Positions 1-10,295 of a stretch of DNA of 64,000 bases are shown piece by piece. This DNA comes from Umezawaea tangerina (GTDB lineage: Bacteria; Actinomycetota; Actinomycetes; Mycobacteriales; Pseudonocardiaceae). Below the pieces are notes generated by a model. That model did no database searches. It worked only from the letters and a program-made list of their open reading frames with translations, and was not told the origin of the DNA. How positions within the stretch are numbered: the first letter of the stretch is position 1; each line of letters starts with the position of its first letter. The stretch spans positions 1 to 64,000 of the forward strand of contig NZ_PVTF01000013.1 of NCBI RefSeq assembly GCF_003002815.1. Reading direction: 5' to 3'. The translations under genes were made by a program, and so were the position numbers.

Positions 1-81
1 ACCGGGCGAACCAACGCCATCTCCTCCGGCCTCACCACCACAGAAGATCACATCACCGACACACCCCAGCACTCGACCTAA
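1..81 (+). CDS. possible 3' end of a gene entering from the left (partial)
   Basis: Frame 1 is open from the window edge to a TAA at 79-81 and would encode a short polar tail ending DTPQHST. The composition is compatible with a C-terminus that would converge on the cellulase gene, with the palindromic element between them. Frame 2 is also open here, so this is only a possibility. No function can be assigned. Confidence 0.3.
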   Translation, partial: TGRTNAISSGLTTTEDHITDTPQHST

Positions 82-91
82 CGAAGCCCTA

Positions 92-1934
<1,843 letters not shown>

Positions 1935-2002
1935 GGACGGGCGTTTCACCTGGTACGGGTGGTGGAACGGGGGCGTCGGCCATTCGGCGTGGAAATCCGG
2001 TG

Positions 2003-2036
2003 GCTGACGGTTGGGACCCTGTTCTACCGTCAGCGC
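2003..2036 (+). promoter_or_regulatory. dyad and leaderless promoter of the CGNR gene
   Basis: A perfect 9-bp inverted repeat, GCTGACGGT (2003-2011) and ACCGTCAGC (2026-2034), overlaps a TACCGT hexamer (2025-2030) located 6 bases before the GTG at 2037. The spacing fits a leaderless transcript. The dyad could be an operator, possibly for the CGNR protein itself. Confidence 0.5.
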
Positions 2037-2555
2037 GTGGAGTTCCCGACCCTCGGCACCGAACCGCTCCCGGTGGAGCTGGCCAACACCCTCCACGGCA
2101 CCGACGACCTCATCGGCACCGCGGAGCGGGCGGGGGAGTGGTTCGCGGAGATGGGGCAGGCGCCGGTGGACGCCGGGCGCGCGCGCAAGCTGCGCGACAG
2201 CGTGCACCGGCTGTTCACCGCGGTCGTCGACGGCGTCGCGCCCGACCGCGCGGACATCACCGTCGTCAACGGCTTCGCCACCCCGACCCGCCTGGAGCTG
2301 GACTGGTCGGCCGACGGGCCGGTGTCCCGGTGGCGCGACACGACGTTGGGCGGCACGGCGGTGCTCGGCCGGATCGCCACCCGCGCCGTCGAGCTGCTGG
2401 CCGGTCCGGACGCGCTGCGGCGCTGCACGGCGCCGGGCTGCTCGATGTTCTTCGTCCGCGACCACCCGCGCAGGCGGTGGTGCACCCCGTCCTGCGGTCA
2501 TCGGGACCGCCAGGCCCGCTACTACCGCCGCAAGCGCCCGGAGGTGTCCCCGTGA
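2037..2555 (+). CDS. CGNR zinc-finger (ABATE-domain) regulator
   Basis: A 172-residue protein with an N-terminal ABATE-type region (TEPLPVELANTLHG near the start) and a C-terminal zinc finger of the CGNR family, CTAPGCSMFF...RRWCTPSCGHR. The four Cys are the presumed zinc ligands; the usual CGNR signature reads CGHR here. Such proteins are putative transcription factors. The frame is open further upstream with GTG codons at 1959, 1962 and 1989. I chose GTG 2037 because the domain starts there and a TACCGT hexamer lies 6 bases upstream. The stop overlaps the start of the acetyltransferase (GTGA), so the two are co-translated. Confidence 0.85.
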   Translation: MEFPTLGTEPLPVELANTLHGTDDLIGTAERAGEWFAEMGQAPVDAGRARKLRDSVHRLFTAVVDGVAPDRADITVVNGFATPTRLELDWSADGPVSRWRDTTLGGTAVLGRIATRAVELLAGPDALRRCTAPGCSMFFVRDHPRRRWCTPSCGHRDRQARYYRRKRPEVSP

Positions 2556-3085
2556 TCACGTGGCGAAGGCTCGCCGAGACCGACTTCCCGCTGCTGCGCC
2601 GGTGGTTGCTCGAACCGCACGTCGCGCGCTGGTGGAACCACGAGACCACGCCCGAGGCCGTCGCCCGCGACTTCGGGCCCACGGCCAGGGGTGAGGAGCC
2701 CGCGGAGGACCTGCTCGTCTCGCTCGACGGCACCCCGGTCGGCCTCGTCCAGCGCTGCCGCTACGCCGACTACCCCGAGTACCTCGCCGAGCTGGCCGCG
2801 GTCCTGGAGGTCGACGCCGAGTCCGTGAGCGTCGACTACCTGATCGGCGACCCCGCCCTCGTCGGCCGCGGTCTCGGCCCGCGGGTCATCGCGGCGGTCG
2901 TCGCGGCCACCTGGGCCGACTACCCGGACGCCCCGGCCGTCGTCGTGCCCGTGTCCGCGGCGAACCGGGCGTCCTGGCGGGCGTTGGAGAAGGCCGGGCT
3001 GACCCGCGTGGCGGAGGGCGAGCTCGAACCGGACAACCCGGTCGACGACCGCGACCACGTCGTCTACCGGGTCGACCGGCCGTGA
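2552..3085 (+). CDS. GNAT acetyltransferase, AAC(6')-like
   Basis: A 177-residue single-domain GNAT protein that would transfer acetyl from acetyl-CoA to an amine. WLLEPHVARWW near the N-terminus, DYLIGDPALVGRGLGPRV (the acetyl-CoA pyrophosphate loop) and NRASWRALEKAGL at the C-terminal side match the layout of the aminoglycoside 6'-N-acetyltransferase branch. A drug-resistance role is possible but not shown; many actinomycete members are uncharacterised. The GTG start overlaps the stop of the CGNR gene by 4 bases, so the regulator may control it. A strong hairpin follows the stop codon. Confidence 0.85.
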   Translation: MITWRRLAETDFPLLRRWLLEPHVARWWNHETTPEAVARDFGPTARGEEPAEDLLVSLDGTPVGLVQRCRYADYPEYLAELAAVLEVDAESVSVDYLIGDPALVGRGLGPRVIAAVVAATWADYPDAPAVVVPVSAANRASWRALEKAGLTRVAEGELEPDNPVDDRDHVVYRVDRP

Positions 3086-3087
3086 CG

Positions 3088-3118
3088 GGTGGGGCGCACC
3101 GACGTGGTGCGCCCCACC
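3088..3118. terminator. shared hairpin terminator between convergent genes
   Basis: GGTGGGGCGCACC and GGTGCGCCCCACC form a perfect 13-bp stem around a 5-base loop (gacgt). It sits between the acetyltransferase stop (3085) and the stop of the convergent peptidase gene (3126). There is no U-tract, which is usual in high-GC actinobacteria. Confidence 0.8.
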
Positions 3119-3125
3119 GCGGTCG

Positions 3126-3947
3126 TCAGCCCCGCTGGAACTCCTCCCACGTCTGCTTCGGGGTGACGACGGGACCGTCGTCGGCGGCGTGGTTGGCCAG
3201 TCCGTTGAAGCCCAGGTAGTAGTCGCCCGACTGGTGCTGGGCCTGGGTGGACTGGTCCGGGTCGGCCAGCGCCACCGCGTGGATGTGGAACGGCCAGTCA
3301 CCCTGCGAGGGGGTGCGGACCCAGGCCGCGAAGCCGACCACGCGGAGGTTGCGGGCGACGGTCGTGCGCGTCGCCGCGGTCATGCCGTCGACCGAGATGT
3401 CCAGCACGCCGCCGCCGTCGTGGGTCCCGGCCGAGGTCGGGTCGCCGCCGGGGTTGTAGGAACCCTGGCTGACGGTCAGGTTGCGGCCGAGCAGGCCCTC
3501 CGCGGCCACCAGCATGGCCTTGGTGCGGGCGTTCATCAGACCACCGTGGTAGGTGATCTTGGCGCCCGCGGTGACGACGTGGTCGACGGTGTACCGCGCG
3601 TCACCCAGCGACCGCAGCGAGGTCGGACCCGGCAGGCCCGACGCGTCGATGCCCGTGTAGTCCAGCGACCGCTGGTAGGCGGCGTAGGCGCTGATGGTGC
3701 TGGTGCCGAAGTGCCCGTCGACGAACTGGTCGTCGAGCAGTCCCTTGGCGGCCAGCGCCCTCTCCACGGCCAGCACGCTGTCCTTGCTGCCCGGCGTGAG
3801 CGCGGTGTCCGGCCTGCGCGGGTCGATCTGCGCGGCCTTCAGCACCGCCTCCATGTTGACCACGGGCAACGCGGCGGCCTCCGCCTGCGACGCCATGGAC
3901 AACGACGCGGCGACCGCGGTCGCCAGCGCGATGATCTTCGTGAACAA
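3126..3947 (-). CDS. secreted M15-like metallopeptidase with N-terminal repeat-type domain
   Basis: About 273 residues. The frame has no ATG or GTG before the signal peptide; TTG at 3947-3945 gives MFTKIIALATAVAASLSMASQAEA, a convincing export signal, with a G-rich SD a few bases upstream. Residues ~35-115 resemble a peptidoglycan-binding-type helical domain (SVLAVERALAAKGLLDDQFVDG...). The C-terminal half has THDGGGVLD and WPFHIH, the His/Asp/His arrangement of zinc ligands in M15 D-Ala-D-Ala carboxypeptidases (VanY-like). It probably trims cell-wall peptides outside the membrane. The TTG start is the least certain point. Confidence 0.7.
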   Translation of the reverse strand: MFTKIIALATAVAASLSMASQAEAAALPVVNMEAVLKAAQIDPRRPDTALTPGSKDSVLAVERALAAKGLLDDQFVDGHFGTSTISAYAAYQRSLDYTGIDASGLPGPTSLRSLGDARYTVDHVVTAGAKITYHGGLMNARTKAMLVAAEGLLGRNLTVSQGSYNPGGDPTSAGTHDGGGVLDISVDGMTAATRTTVARNLRVVGFAAWVRTPSQGDWPFHIHAVALADPDQSTQAQHQSGDYYLGFNGLANHAADDGPVVTPKQTWEEFQRG

Positions 3948-4160
3948 TTCCTGCCCCCATGGTGGAATCGGGTGGTTCTTGACCGCGACCAGTGAAGCGG
4001 TCGCACCCTCACACGACAAGGACACCGAAGTGGTTGTCTTCGGGCACGCATCTACCACCACGGGGGTACGGCCGAACCACCCCGCGGGGGCAAGACGCCG
4101 CCCCGGCGGCTCACTATCGTGAACGCCTTGCCCGGAACGACGACGACATCGGCGGGACCC

Positions 4161-5096
4161 ATGCGGCGGATCGACATGACGGCCACGGCCGACGACGGGC
4201 TGGAGCTGGCGGGCACGCTCGTGCTCCCGGACGGGCCGGGACCGCACCCCGCGGTGCTGGTGCTCCAGGGCTCCGGCCGGGTGGACCGGGACTCCTCGGT
4301 GGGCCGGATCCGGCTCGGCCTCGGACCGGCGCTGGCCGAGGTGCTGGCCCGGCACGGGATCGCGTCGCTGCGCTACGACCGGCGCGGGGTCGGCGCCACG
4401 CCCGGCGACTGGCTGGCGACCGGCTTCTCCGACAACGTCGCCGACGCCGCCGCGGCGCTGCGGGCGCTCGGCGAACGGCCGGAGGTCCGCGCCGACATGA
4501 CCGGCGTCGTGGGGCACAGCGAGGGCGCCGTGCACGCGATGCGGCTCGGCGCGACCACCTACGTCGCCGCGATCGTCCTGCTGGCGGGGTTCGCCCGGCC
4601 GGGCGAGGAGTCCCTGCGCTGGCAAGGGCGTCAGCTCCTCGGGAACCTGCCCCGCCCGCTGCGGGCCCCGGCCCGCCGGATAGGCCTGTGGCACCTGGCC
4701 CGGATCAAGGCGACCACGACCGACGTGGCCCGCGTCGGCGGCCGCAGGCTCAACGCCCGCTGGTACCGGGAGCTGCTGGCCCACGACCCCGGCGCCGACC
4801 TCGTCGCGGTCGACGCGCCCGTGCTCGCCGTGACCGGTGACAAGGACGTCCAGGTCGACCCGGACGACCTCGACGTCATCGCCGCGCTGGTCCCCGGCGA
4901 CGTCGAGGTCCGCCGCGTCCCCGACCTGACCCACGTGCTGCGCCGCGACCCCGGCAAGCCGACCGTGCGCGCCTACGGCCGCCAGCTCAAGCGCCCGGTC
5001 GACGCCGAGCTGCTGGAGGACGTGGCCACGTGGCTGGTCGGCGAGCTGGGTGCCACGAGGACGGACGTCGACACAACCGGACACAGATCACCCTGA
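4161..5096 (+). CDS. alpha/beta hydrolase (dienelactone hydrolase/esterase type)
   Basis: A cytosolic serine hydrolase of 311 residues (325 if it begins at GTG 4119). The core is complete: LRYDRRGVG after the oxyanion strand, nucleophile Ser in GVVGHSEGAV, acidic residue in VTGDKDVQVD and His in DLTHVLRR. A CACTAT hexamer (4112-4117) abuts the upstream GTG, so that GTG would fall at the promoter and ATG 4161 is preferred. The substrate is unknown. It is divergent from the M15-like peptidase gene and 126 bases ahead of the rhamnosidase; no obvious terminator separates it from the latter. Confidence 0.8.
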   Translation: MRRIDMTATADDGLELAGTLVLPDGPGPHPAVLVLQGSGRVDRDSSVGRIRLGLGPALAEVLARHGIASLRYDRRGVGATPGDWLATGFSDNVADAAAALRALGERPEVRADMTGVVGHSEGAVHAMRLGATTYVAAIVLLAGFARPGEESLRWQGRQLLGNLPRPLRAPARRIGLWHLARIKATTTDVARVGGRRLNARWYRELLAHDPGADLVAVDAPVLAVTGDKDVQVDPDDLDVIAALVPGDVEVRRVPDLTHVLRRDPGKPTVRAYGRQLKRPVDAELLEDVATWLVGELGATRTDVDTTGHRSP

Positions 5097-5222
5097 CGAT
5101 TGACGGCGCCGACGGCCGACCACCACTCTGGATCACGGATCGGCGATGAAGCCGTCACGCGCTCCCTGCACCCGTCGCGGGCGGTCGAGAGGTACCGCGG
5201 TGCCCTCCTGATCGGGGCTCTG

Positions 5223-8200
5223 ATGAAGCGACTGCTGGCCGCCGTGCTCCTGCTGCTGGTGGGGGTGGTGCCCACCGCGTCGGCGCGGGCACCGCACCTG
5301 ACCGTGGCGGGGCTGCACACCGACCACACCACCACCCCGCTCGGCATCGACGACCGGCAGCCGAGCCTGGGCTGGAAGCTCGACTCGTCGGTCGCGGGCG
5401 AGCGGCAGACGGCCTACCGGATCCTGGTGGCGAGCAGCCCGGAGCGGCTGGTGCCGGGGCAGGCCGACGTGTGGGACAGCGGCGTCGTGGCGTCGGGCGA
5501 GTCGGTGGGCATCACCTACGGCGGCCCGGCCCTGCGGTCGCGGCAGCGCTACCACTGGACCGTCCAGGCCGTCGACGCGCAGGGCACGCCGTCTCCGTGG
5601 GCGGCGCCGACCTGGTGGGAGACGGGCCTGCTGGACGCCGCCGACTGGCGCGGCGCCCGGTGGATCAGCCCGGACACCACCGGCCAGGGCTCCTGGTCGG
5701 ACTTCACCGCCGACGTCGACTTCACGATCAAGCGCGGCGCCGCGAGCCTGCTGCTGCGCGCGCAGGGCCAGGACGACTTCTACCTGTGGCAGGTGAACTC
5801 CCAGGTCTCGCCGGGCAAGGTGCTGCTGCGCCCGCACCTGGCGCGCGGCGGGGCCTACAGCCACCTCGTGCCGGACGTGGACGTCAGCGCCGTGGTCACG
5901 CCGGGGACCGCCACCTCGCCGCACCACCTGCAGGTCAGGGCAGAGGGCGCCGCGTTCACCACGTGGATCGACGGCGTCCAGGTCAACACCCTCACCGACA
6001 ACACCCTGACCACGGGCACGGTCGGCTTCCGGGTCGGAGACTCCAGTGAGGACGCGGTCTACGACAACCTCGCCGTGCGCGGCCTCGACGGGACGTCGCT
6101 GTTCTCCGACGACTTCGCCACCGACCCCGACCCGGCGTTCCCGCAGACCCCGGTCGCCGACGGGCAGCTGCACCCCGGCGGCGGGGTGGTGCTGCTGAGC
6201 CGCGAACCCTCCGCGCCCATGCTGCGCCAGGACTTCACCCTCACCAAGCCGGTCGCGCGGGCCCGCGCCTACGTCGACGGTCTCGGTCTCTACGAGCTGC
6301 ACCTCAACGGCCACAAGGTCGGCGACCGGGTGCTGACCCCGGCCAACACCCCTTACCAGCAGCGGAGTCTGTACGCGACCTACGACGTCACCGCCGACGT
6401 GCGCGCGGGCGCGAACGCGGTGGGGATGTGGCTGGGCAACGGGTACGGCTCGCGCTTCAGCCCGTACGGCTTCCGCTGGCTGGGCCCCAAGCAGGCGATC
6501 GCGCTGGTCGAGGTCACCTACACCGACGGCACCACCCAGGCCGTCACCACCGGCGACGGCTGGACGTGGTCGAGCGGCCCGGTGATCGCCGACGACCTGT
6601 ACCACGGCGAGACCTACGACGCCCGGCTGGAGCGGTCCGGGTGGGACCAGCCGGGGTGGACCGGTGGGAGCGGGGTCAGGGCGGTCGACCCGCCCACGGC
6701 CGCGCTGACCGCCGACGACCTCACGCCGATGCGGGTCGTGCGGACCCTGCGACCGGTCCAGCTCACCCAGCCGAGTCCGGGCGTCTGGGTCTACGACCTC
6801 GGTCAGAACATCGCGGGCTGGCAACAGCTCCGCGTCCAGGGACCGAGCGGCACGACGGTCCGGATGCGCACCGCGGAGGAGCTCGGCGCCGACGGGAACC
6901 TGGACACGACCACCAACCGCGCGGCCGCCTCGACCGACCGGTTCACCCTCGCGGGCACCGGGCGGGTGGAGACCTACGAGCCCCGCTTCACCTACCACGG
7001 CTTCCGCTACCTGGAGGTCACCGGTTTCCCCGGCACGCCGACCCTCGACTCCGTCAGCGGCCGGGTCGTGCACGCGGACGTGGTGTCCACCGGCACGTTC
7101 AGCTCCTCGGACCCGCTGCTGAACCGCATCTGGGAGATCAACCGCTGGGGCATCCTGAACAACTCGATGAGCCTGCCCACCGACAACCCGGTGCGCGACG
7201 AGCGGACGCCGCCGGGCATGGACGTGCAGGCCTACCACGACGCCTCGACGCGCGAGTTCGGCATGGACCGCTTCTACGCCAACTACCTGCTCGACATGCC
7301 GCCCGGCACCGCGCTGCCCAACGACGGGCCCAACAACCAGAACCCGGACATGGGCGGCGACCAGGTCCCGCTGGCCTGGACGCTCTACGAGCAGTACGGC
7401 GACAAGGCCGCGCTGGCCCGGCACTACCCGGCGATGAAGGCCTTCGTGGACACCAACGCCTCGGTGCCCGGCCACATCTGGCCCGCCAGCCGCGGTTTCG
7501 GCGACTGGTGCCCACCGGTCTACGGGGCGGGCGTCAACGACGGCCGCGGCAGCCCCGGCGTCGGGTCGTGCACGAGCGAGGTGTCCCTGGTGAACACCGC
7601 GCTGTCCTACCGGCAGGCGGTGGACGTCGGCCTCGCCGCGGACGCACTGGGCCACCCCGAGGACGCGGCGCGCTTCCGGACCCTGGCCGCCGACATCAAG
7701 TCCGCGTTCAACAGCACGTTCCTCAACGCCGCCCGCAACGGCTACGGCAGCGGGCGGCAGACCACCAGCATCCTGCCGCTGGCCTTCGGACTGGTGCCGG
7801 ACAACGACGTCAAGGCCGTCGGCGACCAGCTCGTGCGCACGATCACGACCACCAACAACAGCCACCTCGACACCGGCATCTTCGGCACCCGGTTCCTGGT
7901 GGACGCCCTCGCCCGGATCGGCCGGGTGGACGTCGCGATGACCGTGCTGGGCCAGCAGACCTATCCGGGGTTCGGCTACGAGATCAGCCAGGGCGCGACG
8001 AGCCCGTGGGAGGAGTGGACGTACTTCTCCAGCATGGAGACCCACGACCACGCCATGTTCAGCGGGATCAACGCCTCGTTCTACACGGTCCTGGGCGGGA
8101 TCACGCCGACCAGTGCCGGCTACGCGACCGTCTCCATCGCACCGAAGGTGCCGCCGGGCCTGGAGCACGTCTGCGCAACGCAGGACACCGTGCGCGGCGA

Positions 8201-8408
8201 GGTGAGGTCGTGCTGGACGCAGGCCGGGCGCACCTTCCAGCTGGAGGTCACCGTCCCGGTCGGCGCCAAGGCGACCGTGTCCGTCCCGTTGTTCGGCGCG
8301 AAGTCCGCGCGGGCGGTGCGCGGCACCGAACTGGTGGGGGTCCAGGACGGCGCGGCGACCTACTCGGTCGGCTCGGGGGACTGGAAGTTCACTGCGGCGA
8401 AACCCTAG
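5223..8408 (+). CDS. secreted GH78 alpha-L-rhamnosidase
   Basis: 1061 residues starting MKRLLAAVLLLLVGVVPTASA, a clear signal peptide; the frame is open upstream but this ATG starts the export signal. The order is an N-terminal Fn3-like domain (HTTTPLGIDDRQPSLGWKL), an inserted jelly-roll (LamG/DUF1080-like, about residues 155-300), beta-sandwich domains (DLGQNIAGWQQLR), the (alpha/alpha)6 catalytic domain and a C-terminal beta domain. RDER (near 660) and SPWEEW match catalytic-site segments of GH78, which remove terminal L-rhamnose from plant glycans and glycosides. The usual GW-GD after RDER is replaced by PPGMD, so activity needs testing. Confidence 0.92.
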   Translation: MKRLLAAVLLLLVGVVPTASARAPHLTVAGLHTDHTTTPLGIDDRQPSLGWKLDSSVAGERQTAYRILVASSPERLVPGQADVWDSGVVASGESVGITYGGPALRSRQRYHWTVQAVDAQGTPSPWAAPTWWETGLLDAADWRGARWISPDTTGQGSWSDFTADVDFTIKRGAASLLLRAQGQDDFYLWQVNSQVSPGKVLLRPHLARGGAYSHLVPDVDVSAVVTPGTATSPHHLQVRAEGAAFTTWIDGVQVNTLTDNTLTTGTVGFRVGDSSEDAVYDNLAVRGLDGTSLFSDDFATDPDPAFPQTPVADGQLHPGGGVVLLSREPSAPMLRQDFTLTKPVARARAYVDGLGLYELHLNGHKVGDRVLTPANTPYQQRSLYATYDVTADVRAGANAVGMWLGNGYGSRFSPYGFRWLGPKQAIALVEVTYTDGTTQAVTTGDGWTWSSGPVIADDLYHGETYDARLERSGWDQPGWTGGSGVRAVDPPTAALTADDLTPMRVVRTLRPVQLTQPSPGVWVYDLGQNIAGWQQLRVQGPSGTTVRMRTAEELGADGNLDTTTNRAAASTDRFTLAGTGRVETYEPRFTYHGFRYLEVTGFPGTPTLDSVSGRVVHADVVSTGTFSSSDPLLNRIWEINRWGILNNSMSLPTDNPVRDERTPPGMDVQAYHDASTREFGMDRFYANYLLDMPPGTALPNDGPNNQNPDMGGDQVPLAWTLYEQYGDKAALARHYPAMKAFVDTNASVPGHIWPASRGFGDWCPPVYGAGVNDGRGSPGVGSCTSEVSLVNTALSYRQAVDVGLAADALGHPEDAARFRTLAADIKSAFNSTFLNAARNGYGSGRQTTSILPLAFGLVPDNDVKAVGDQLVRTITTTNNSHLDTGIFGTRFLVDALARIGRVDVAMTVLGQQTYPGFGYEISQGATSPWEEWTYFSSMETHDHAMFSGINASFYTVLGGITPTSAGYATVSIAPKVPPGLEHVCATQDTVRGEVRSCWTQAGRTFQLEVTVPVGAKATVSVPLFGAKSARAVRGTELVGVQDGAATYSVGSGDWKFTAAKP

Positions 8409-8486
8409 CGCGGTGACCACGATCCTCGATGGGCATTTCCGGGCCTGGACGACGGGACTCCCCGGCAAGGGTTCGTGGCCACCGCA

Positions 8487-8717
8487 CTAGCCGTTCGGGA
8501 GGGTCCGGTCGAGCGCCTCGTGCACCGCCTTCGCCCTCGGCGGCGGCTCCGGTCCGGAGTGGACGGTGGGGGCGGTGCGGGTGGGGAGTCCCGCCTTGTC
8601 GCCGCGGGTGTCGGACCGGGTGTCGGTGTGGTCCCACGACGAGCCGCAGGGCGAGTGCCGGACGTCCACCCCCGCCAGGTAGGACGGGTCCGCTCTGTCA
8701 GCCCGCGAGCCCGTCAT
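8487..8717 (-). CDS. small hypothetical protein (76 residues)
   Basis: The ATG (8717-8715) is preceded at 6 bases by AGGAGG (8729-8724), the best Shine-Dalgarno sequence in this part of the window, which supports a real gene. The product is polar, with no transmembrane segment and one Cys, beginning MTGSRADRADPSYLAG and ending ALDRTLPNG. I do not recognise a family. It lies downstream of the secreted serine hydrolase on the same strand but behind a hairpin, so it probably has its own promoter. The region codes for nothing else plausible on either strand. Confidence 0.5.
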   Translation of the reverse strand: MTGSRADRADPSYLAGVDVRHSPCGSSWDHTDTRSDTRGDKAGLPTRTAPTVHSGPEPPPRAKAVHEALDRTLPNG

Positions 8718-8836
8718 GGCGTTCCTCCTGGTCGTCGTGGCAGGTCGGGTCGACCCTACGAGCGTGGCTGGGGTGGGCGGATCCCCCTGGAGTACAAGGT
8801 TCCCGTGGCTCCCGCGGGGGACCGCGGACACGCCAA

Positions 8837-8866
8837 CGGCCACCCCGCGGGATGACGGGGTGGCCG
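8837..8866 (-). terminator. hairpin after the serine hydrolase gene
   Basis: CGGCCACCCCG and CGGGGTGGCCG pair perfectly over 11 bp around an 8-base loop, 15 bases past the stop of the serine hydrolase gene in its direction of transcription. Confidence 0.75.
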
Positions 8867-8880
8867 CGGGCGGGCGGGGA

Positions 8881-10131
8881 TCAGCTGGTCGGGAGGGGCT
8901 TGCCGAACATCGTGCAGATGGCCGCGTCGATCACCTTCTGCTCGGCGGCGCTCGCCTCGGGGGAGACCACGAGGCCGAAGTGGGTCGTGCTCAGGACGGA
9001 GATGGTGCGCCTGCCGGACTCGTCGGTGTAGTTGTCGCTGCGGTAGCCCGGCAGCGCGCCGTCGTGGCCCCAGACCGTCCCGCACGGCGAGCGGTACTCG
9101 TCCACGCCGAGGCCGTAGCTGTGGTCCGGGCCGTCGGACGGCACGGTGGTGCGCATCTCGGCCAGCAGCCGCTTCGGGAACAGCCCGCCGGACATCAGCG
9201 CCTTGTCGAACCGGGCCCAGTCGGCCGAGGTCGACACGATCGCCGCCGCCGAGCGGCCCCACGACTGGTCGATCGCGGTGGTGTCGACGTGCTCGTCGTC
9301 GGCCGGTCCGACGAAGCCCCAGTCCTCCGGCAGGCCGAGCGGCTCGGCGATGGGCCGCAGGTGCGCGGCGTCGGGCTCGTAGCCGTGGGCCAGCGGGGCC
9401 GTACCGCGCCGCGGTGCGGCACTCGTGGCCACGTAGGTGTCCCGCATCCCGAGCGGGCCCGCGACGCGCTGCTGGACCAGGTCGGCGAAGCTCCGCCCGG
9501 TGACCTTCTCCAGCACCAGACCGAGCGCGACGTAACCGGGGTTGCTGTAGGACCACTTCTCGCCCGGCGCGCCCACCGGCGGCAGGTCCGTGCCCAGCGC
9601 CAGCACCTCCTCGGCGGTCGGCTTGCTGGTGTCGTGGCCCGTCATGAGGTTCAGCGACCGGGCCGTGAACGCGGACTCGGCGATCCCGCTGGTGTGGTTC
9701 AGCAGCATCCGCAGGGTGATGTTCCCCCCGTTGGGCACGACGCCGGGCAGCCACTTCTCGACGGTGTCGTCCAGGCGCAGCCGGTGTTCCCCCACCAGCT
9801 GCAGCACCAGCGCCGCGGTGACGGTCTTCGTGTTCGAGGCCATCCGGAACGTGTCACCCGCCTTGAGCACGTGCTCGGGGGTGTTCCAGGAGCTCTGCCG
9901 GACGACGCTGACCACCGGGCCGTGACCGTTGTCCACCCGGACGACGATGCCGGGCACACCCGCCGCGAGCGCCTGCTCGGCGACGGCCTCCAACTGCCTG
10001 GTCTGCGACCGGTCCGCGGCGGACGAGGTGTCGGCGACGGCGACCAGCGGGCAGGTCGCGGCCACCGTCAACGCCAGTGCGGTGACCGCTGCCGGTCGCC
10101 GACCGGAGCGGCGGGAGGTCTTGGCGGCCAT
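8881..10131 (-). CDS. secreted serine hydrolase, beta-lactamase/DD-carboxypeptidase family (S12)
   Basis: 416 residues with an N-terminal signal peptide after several basic residues. The penicillin-recognising fold shows SxxK as SNTK, YxN as YSN, and HxG as HDG in VWGHDGALPGY. Related proteins are D-Ala-D-Ala carboxypeptidases/esterases (Streptomyces R61 type) or class C beta-lactamases. GAAGGAG lies 7 bases before the ATG. It follows the response regulator at 10296-10979 after a 164-base gap with a hairpin, so it may be a target of that two-component system rather than part of its operon. A close paralogue lies at 42449-43672, also next to a two-component pair. Confidence 0.92.
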   Translation of the reverse strand: MAAKTSRRSGRRPAAVTALALTVAATCPLVAVADTSSAADRSQTRQLEAVAEQALAAGVPGIVVRVDNGHGPVVSVVRQSSWNTPEHVLKAGDTFRMASNTKTVTAALVLQLVGEHRLRLDDTVEKWLPGVVPNGGNITLRMLLNHTSGIAESAFTARSLNLMTGHDTSKPTAEEVLALGTDLPPVGAPGEKWSYSNPGYVALGLVLEKVTGRSFADLVQQRVAGPLGMRDTYVATSAAPRRGTAPLAHGYEPDAAHLRPIAEPLGLPEDWGFVGPADDEHVDTTAIDQSWGRSAAAIVSTSADWARFDKALMSGGLFPKRLLAEMRTTVPSDGPDHSYGLGVDEYRSPCGTVWGHDGALPGYRSDNYTDESGRRTISVLSTTHFGLVVSPEASAAEQKVIDAAICTMFGKPLPTS

Positions 10132-10217
10132 GGGTTTTCTCCTTCTCGTGGTGCCGGTGGCTGGTGCCCCGGCTCGATGGGGAGAACGTTATGAGCGGGA
10201 GGGGTGCCTGCACGTCA

Positions 10218-10251
10218 CCCCGAGGTGAGCCGCTCTTTGGCTCACGTGGGG
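10218..10251 (-). terminator. hairpin after the response regulator gene
   Basis: GTGAGCC (10225-10231) and GGCTCAC (10239-10245) form a 7-bp stem, extended by outer CCCC/GGGG pairing. It lies in the gap between the response regulator and the downstream serine hydrolase gene. Confidence 0.55.
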
Positions 10252-10295
10252 GATGGCGCTCGGGTGCGACGGGCGGTGGGGGAGCAGGGGGTGTC

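Noticed and set aside
4119-4160. GTG 4119 as start of the alpha/beta hydrolase
   Set aside because: A CACTAT hexamer lies 1 base before it, so the transcript would begin at or after it; ATG 4161 fits better, though this is not proven.
5133-8468. 1111-codon frame antisense to the rhamnosidase
   Set aside because: It is compositional shadowing in GC-rich DNA; the plus strand encodes a clear GH78 enzyme with signal peptide.
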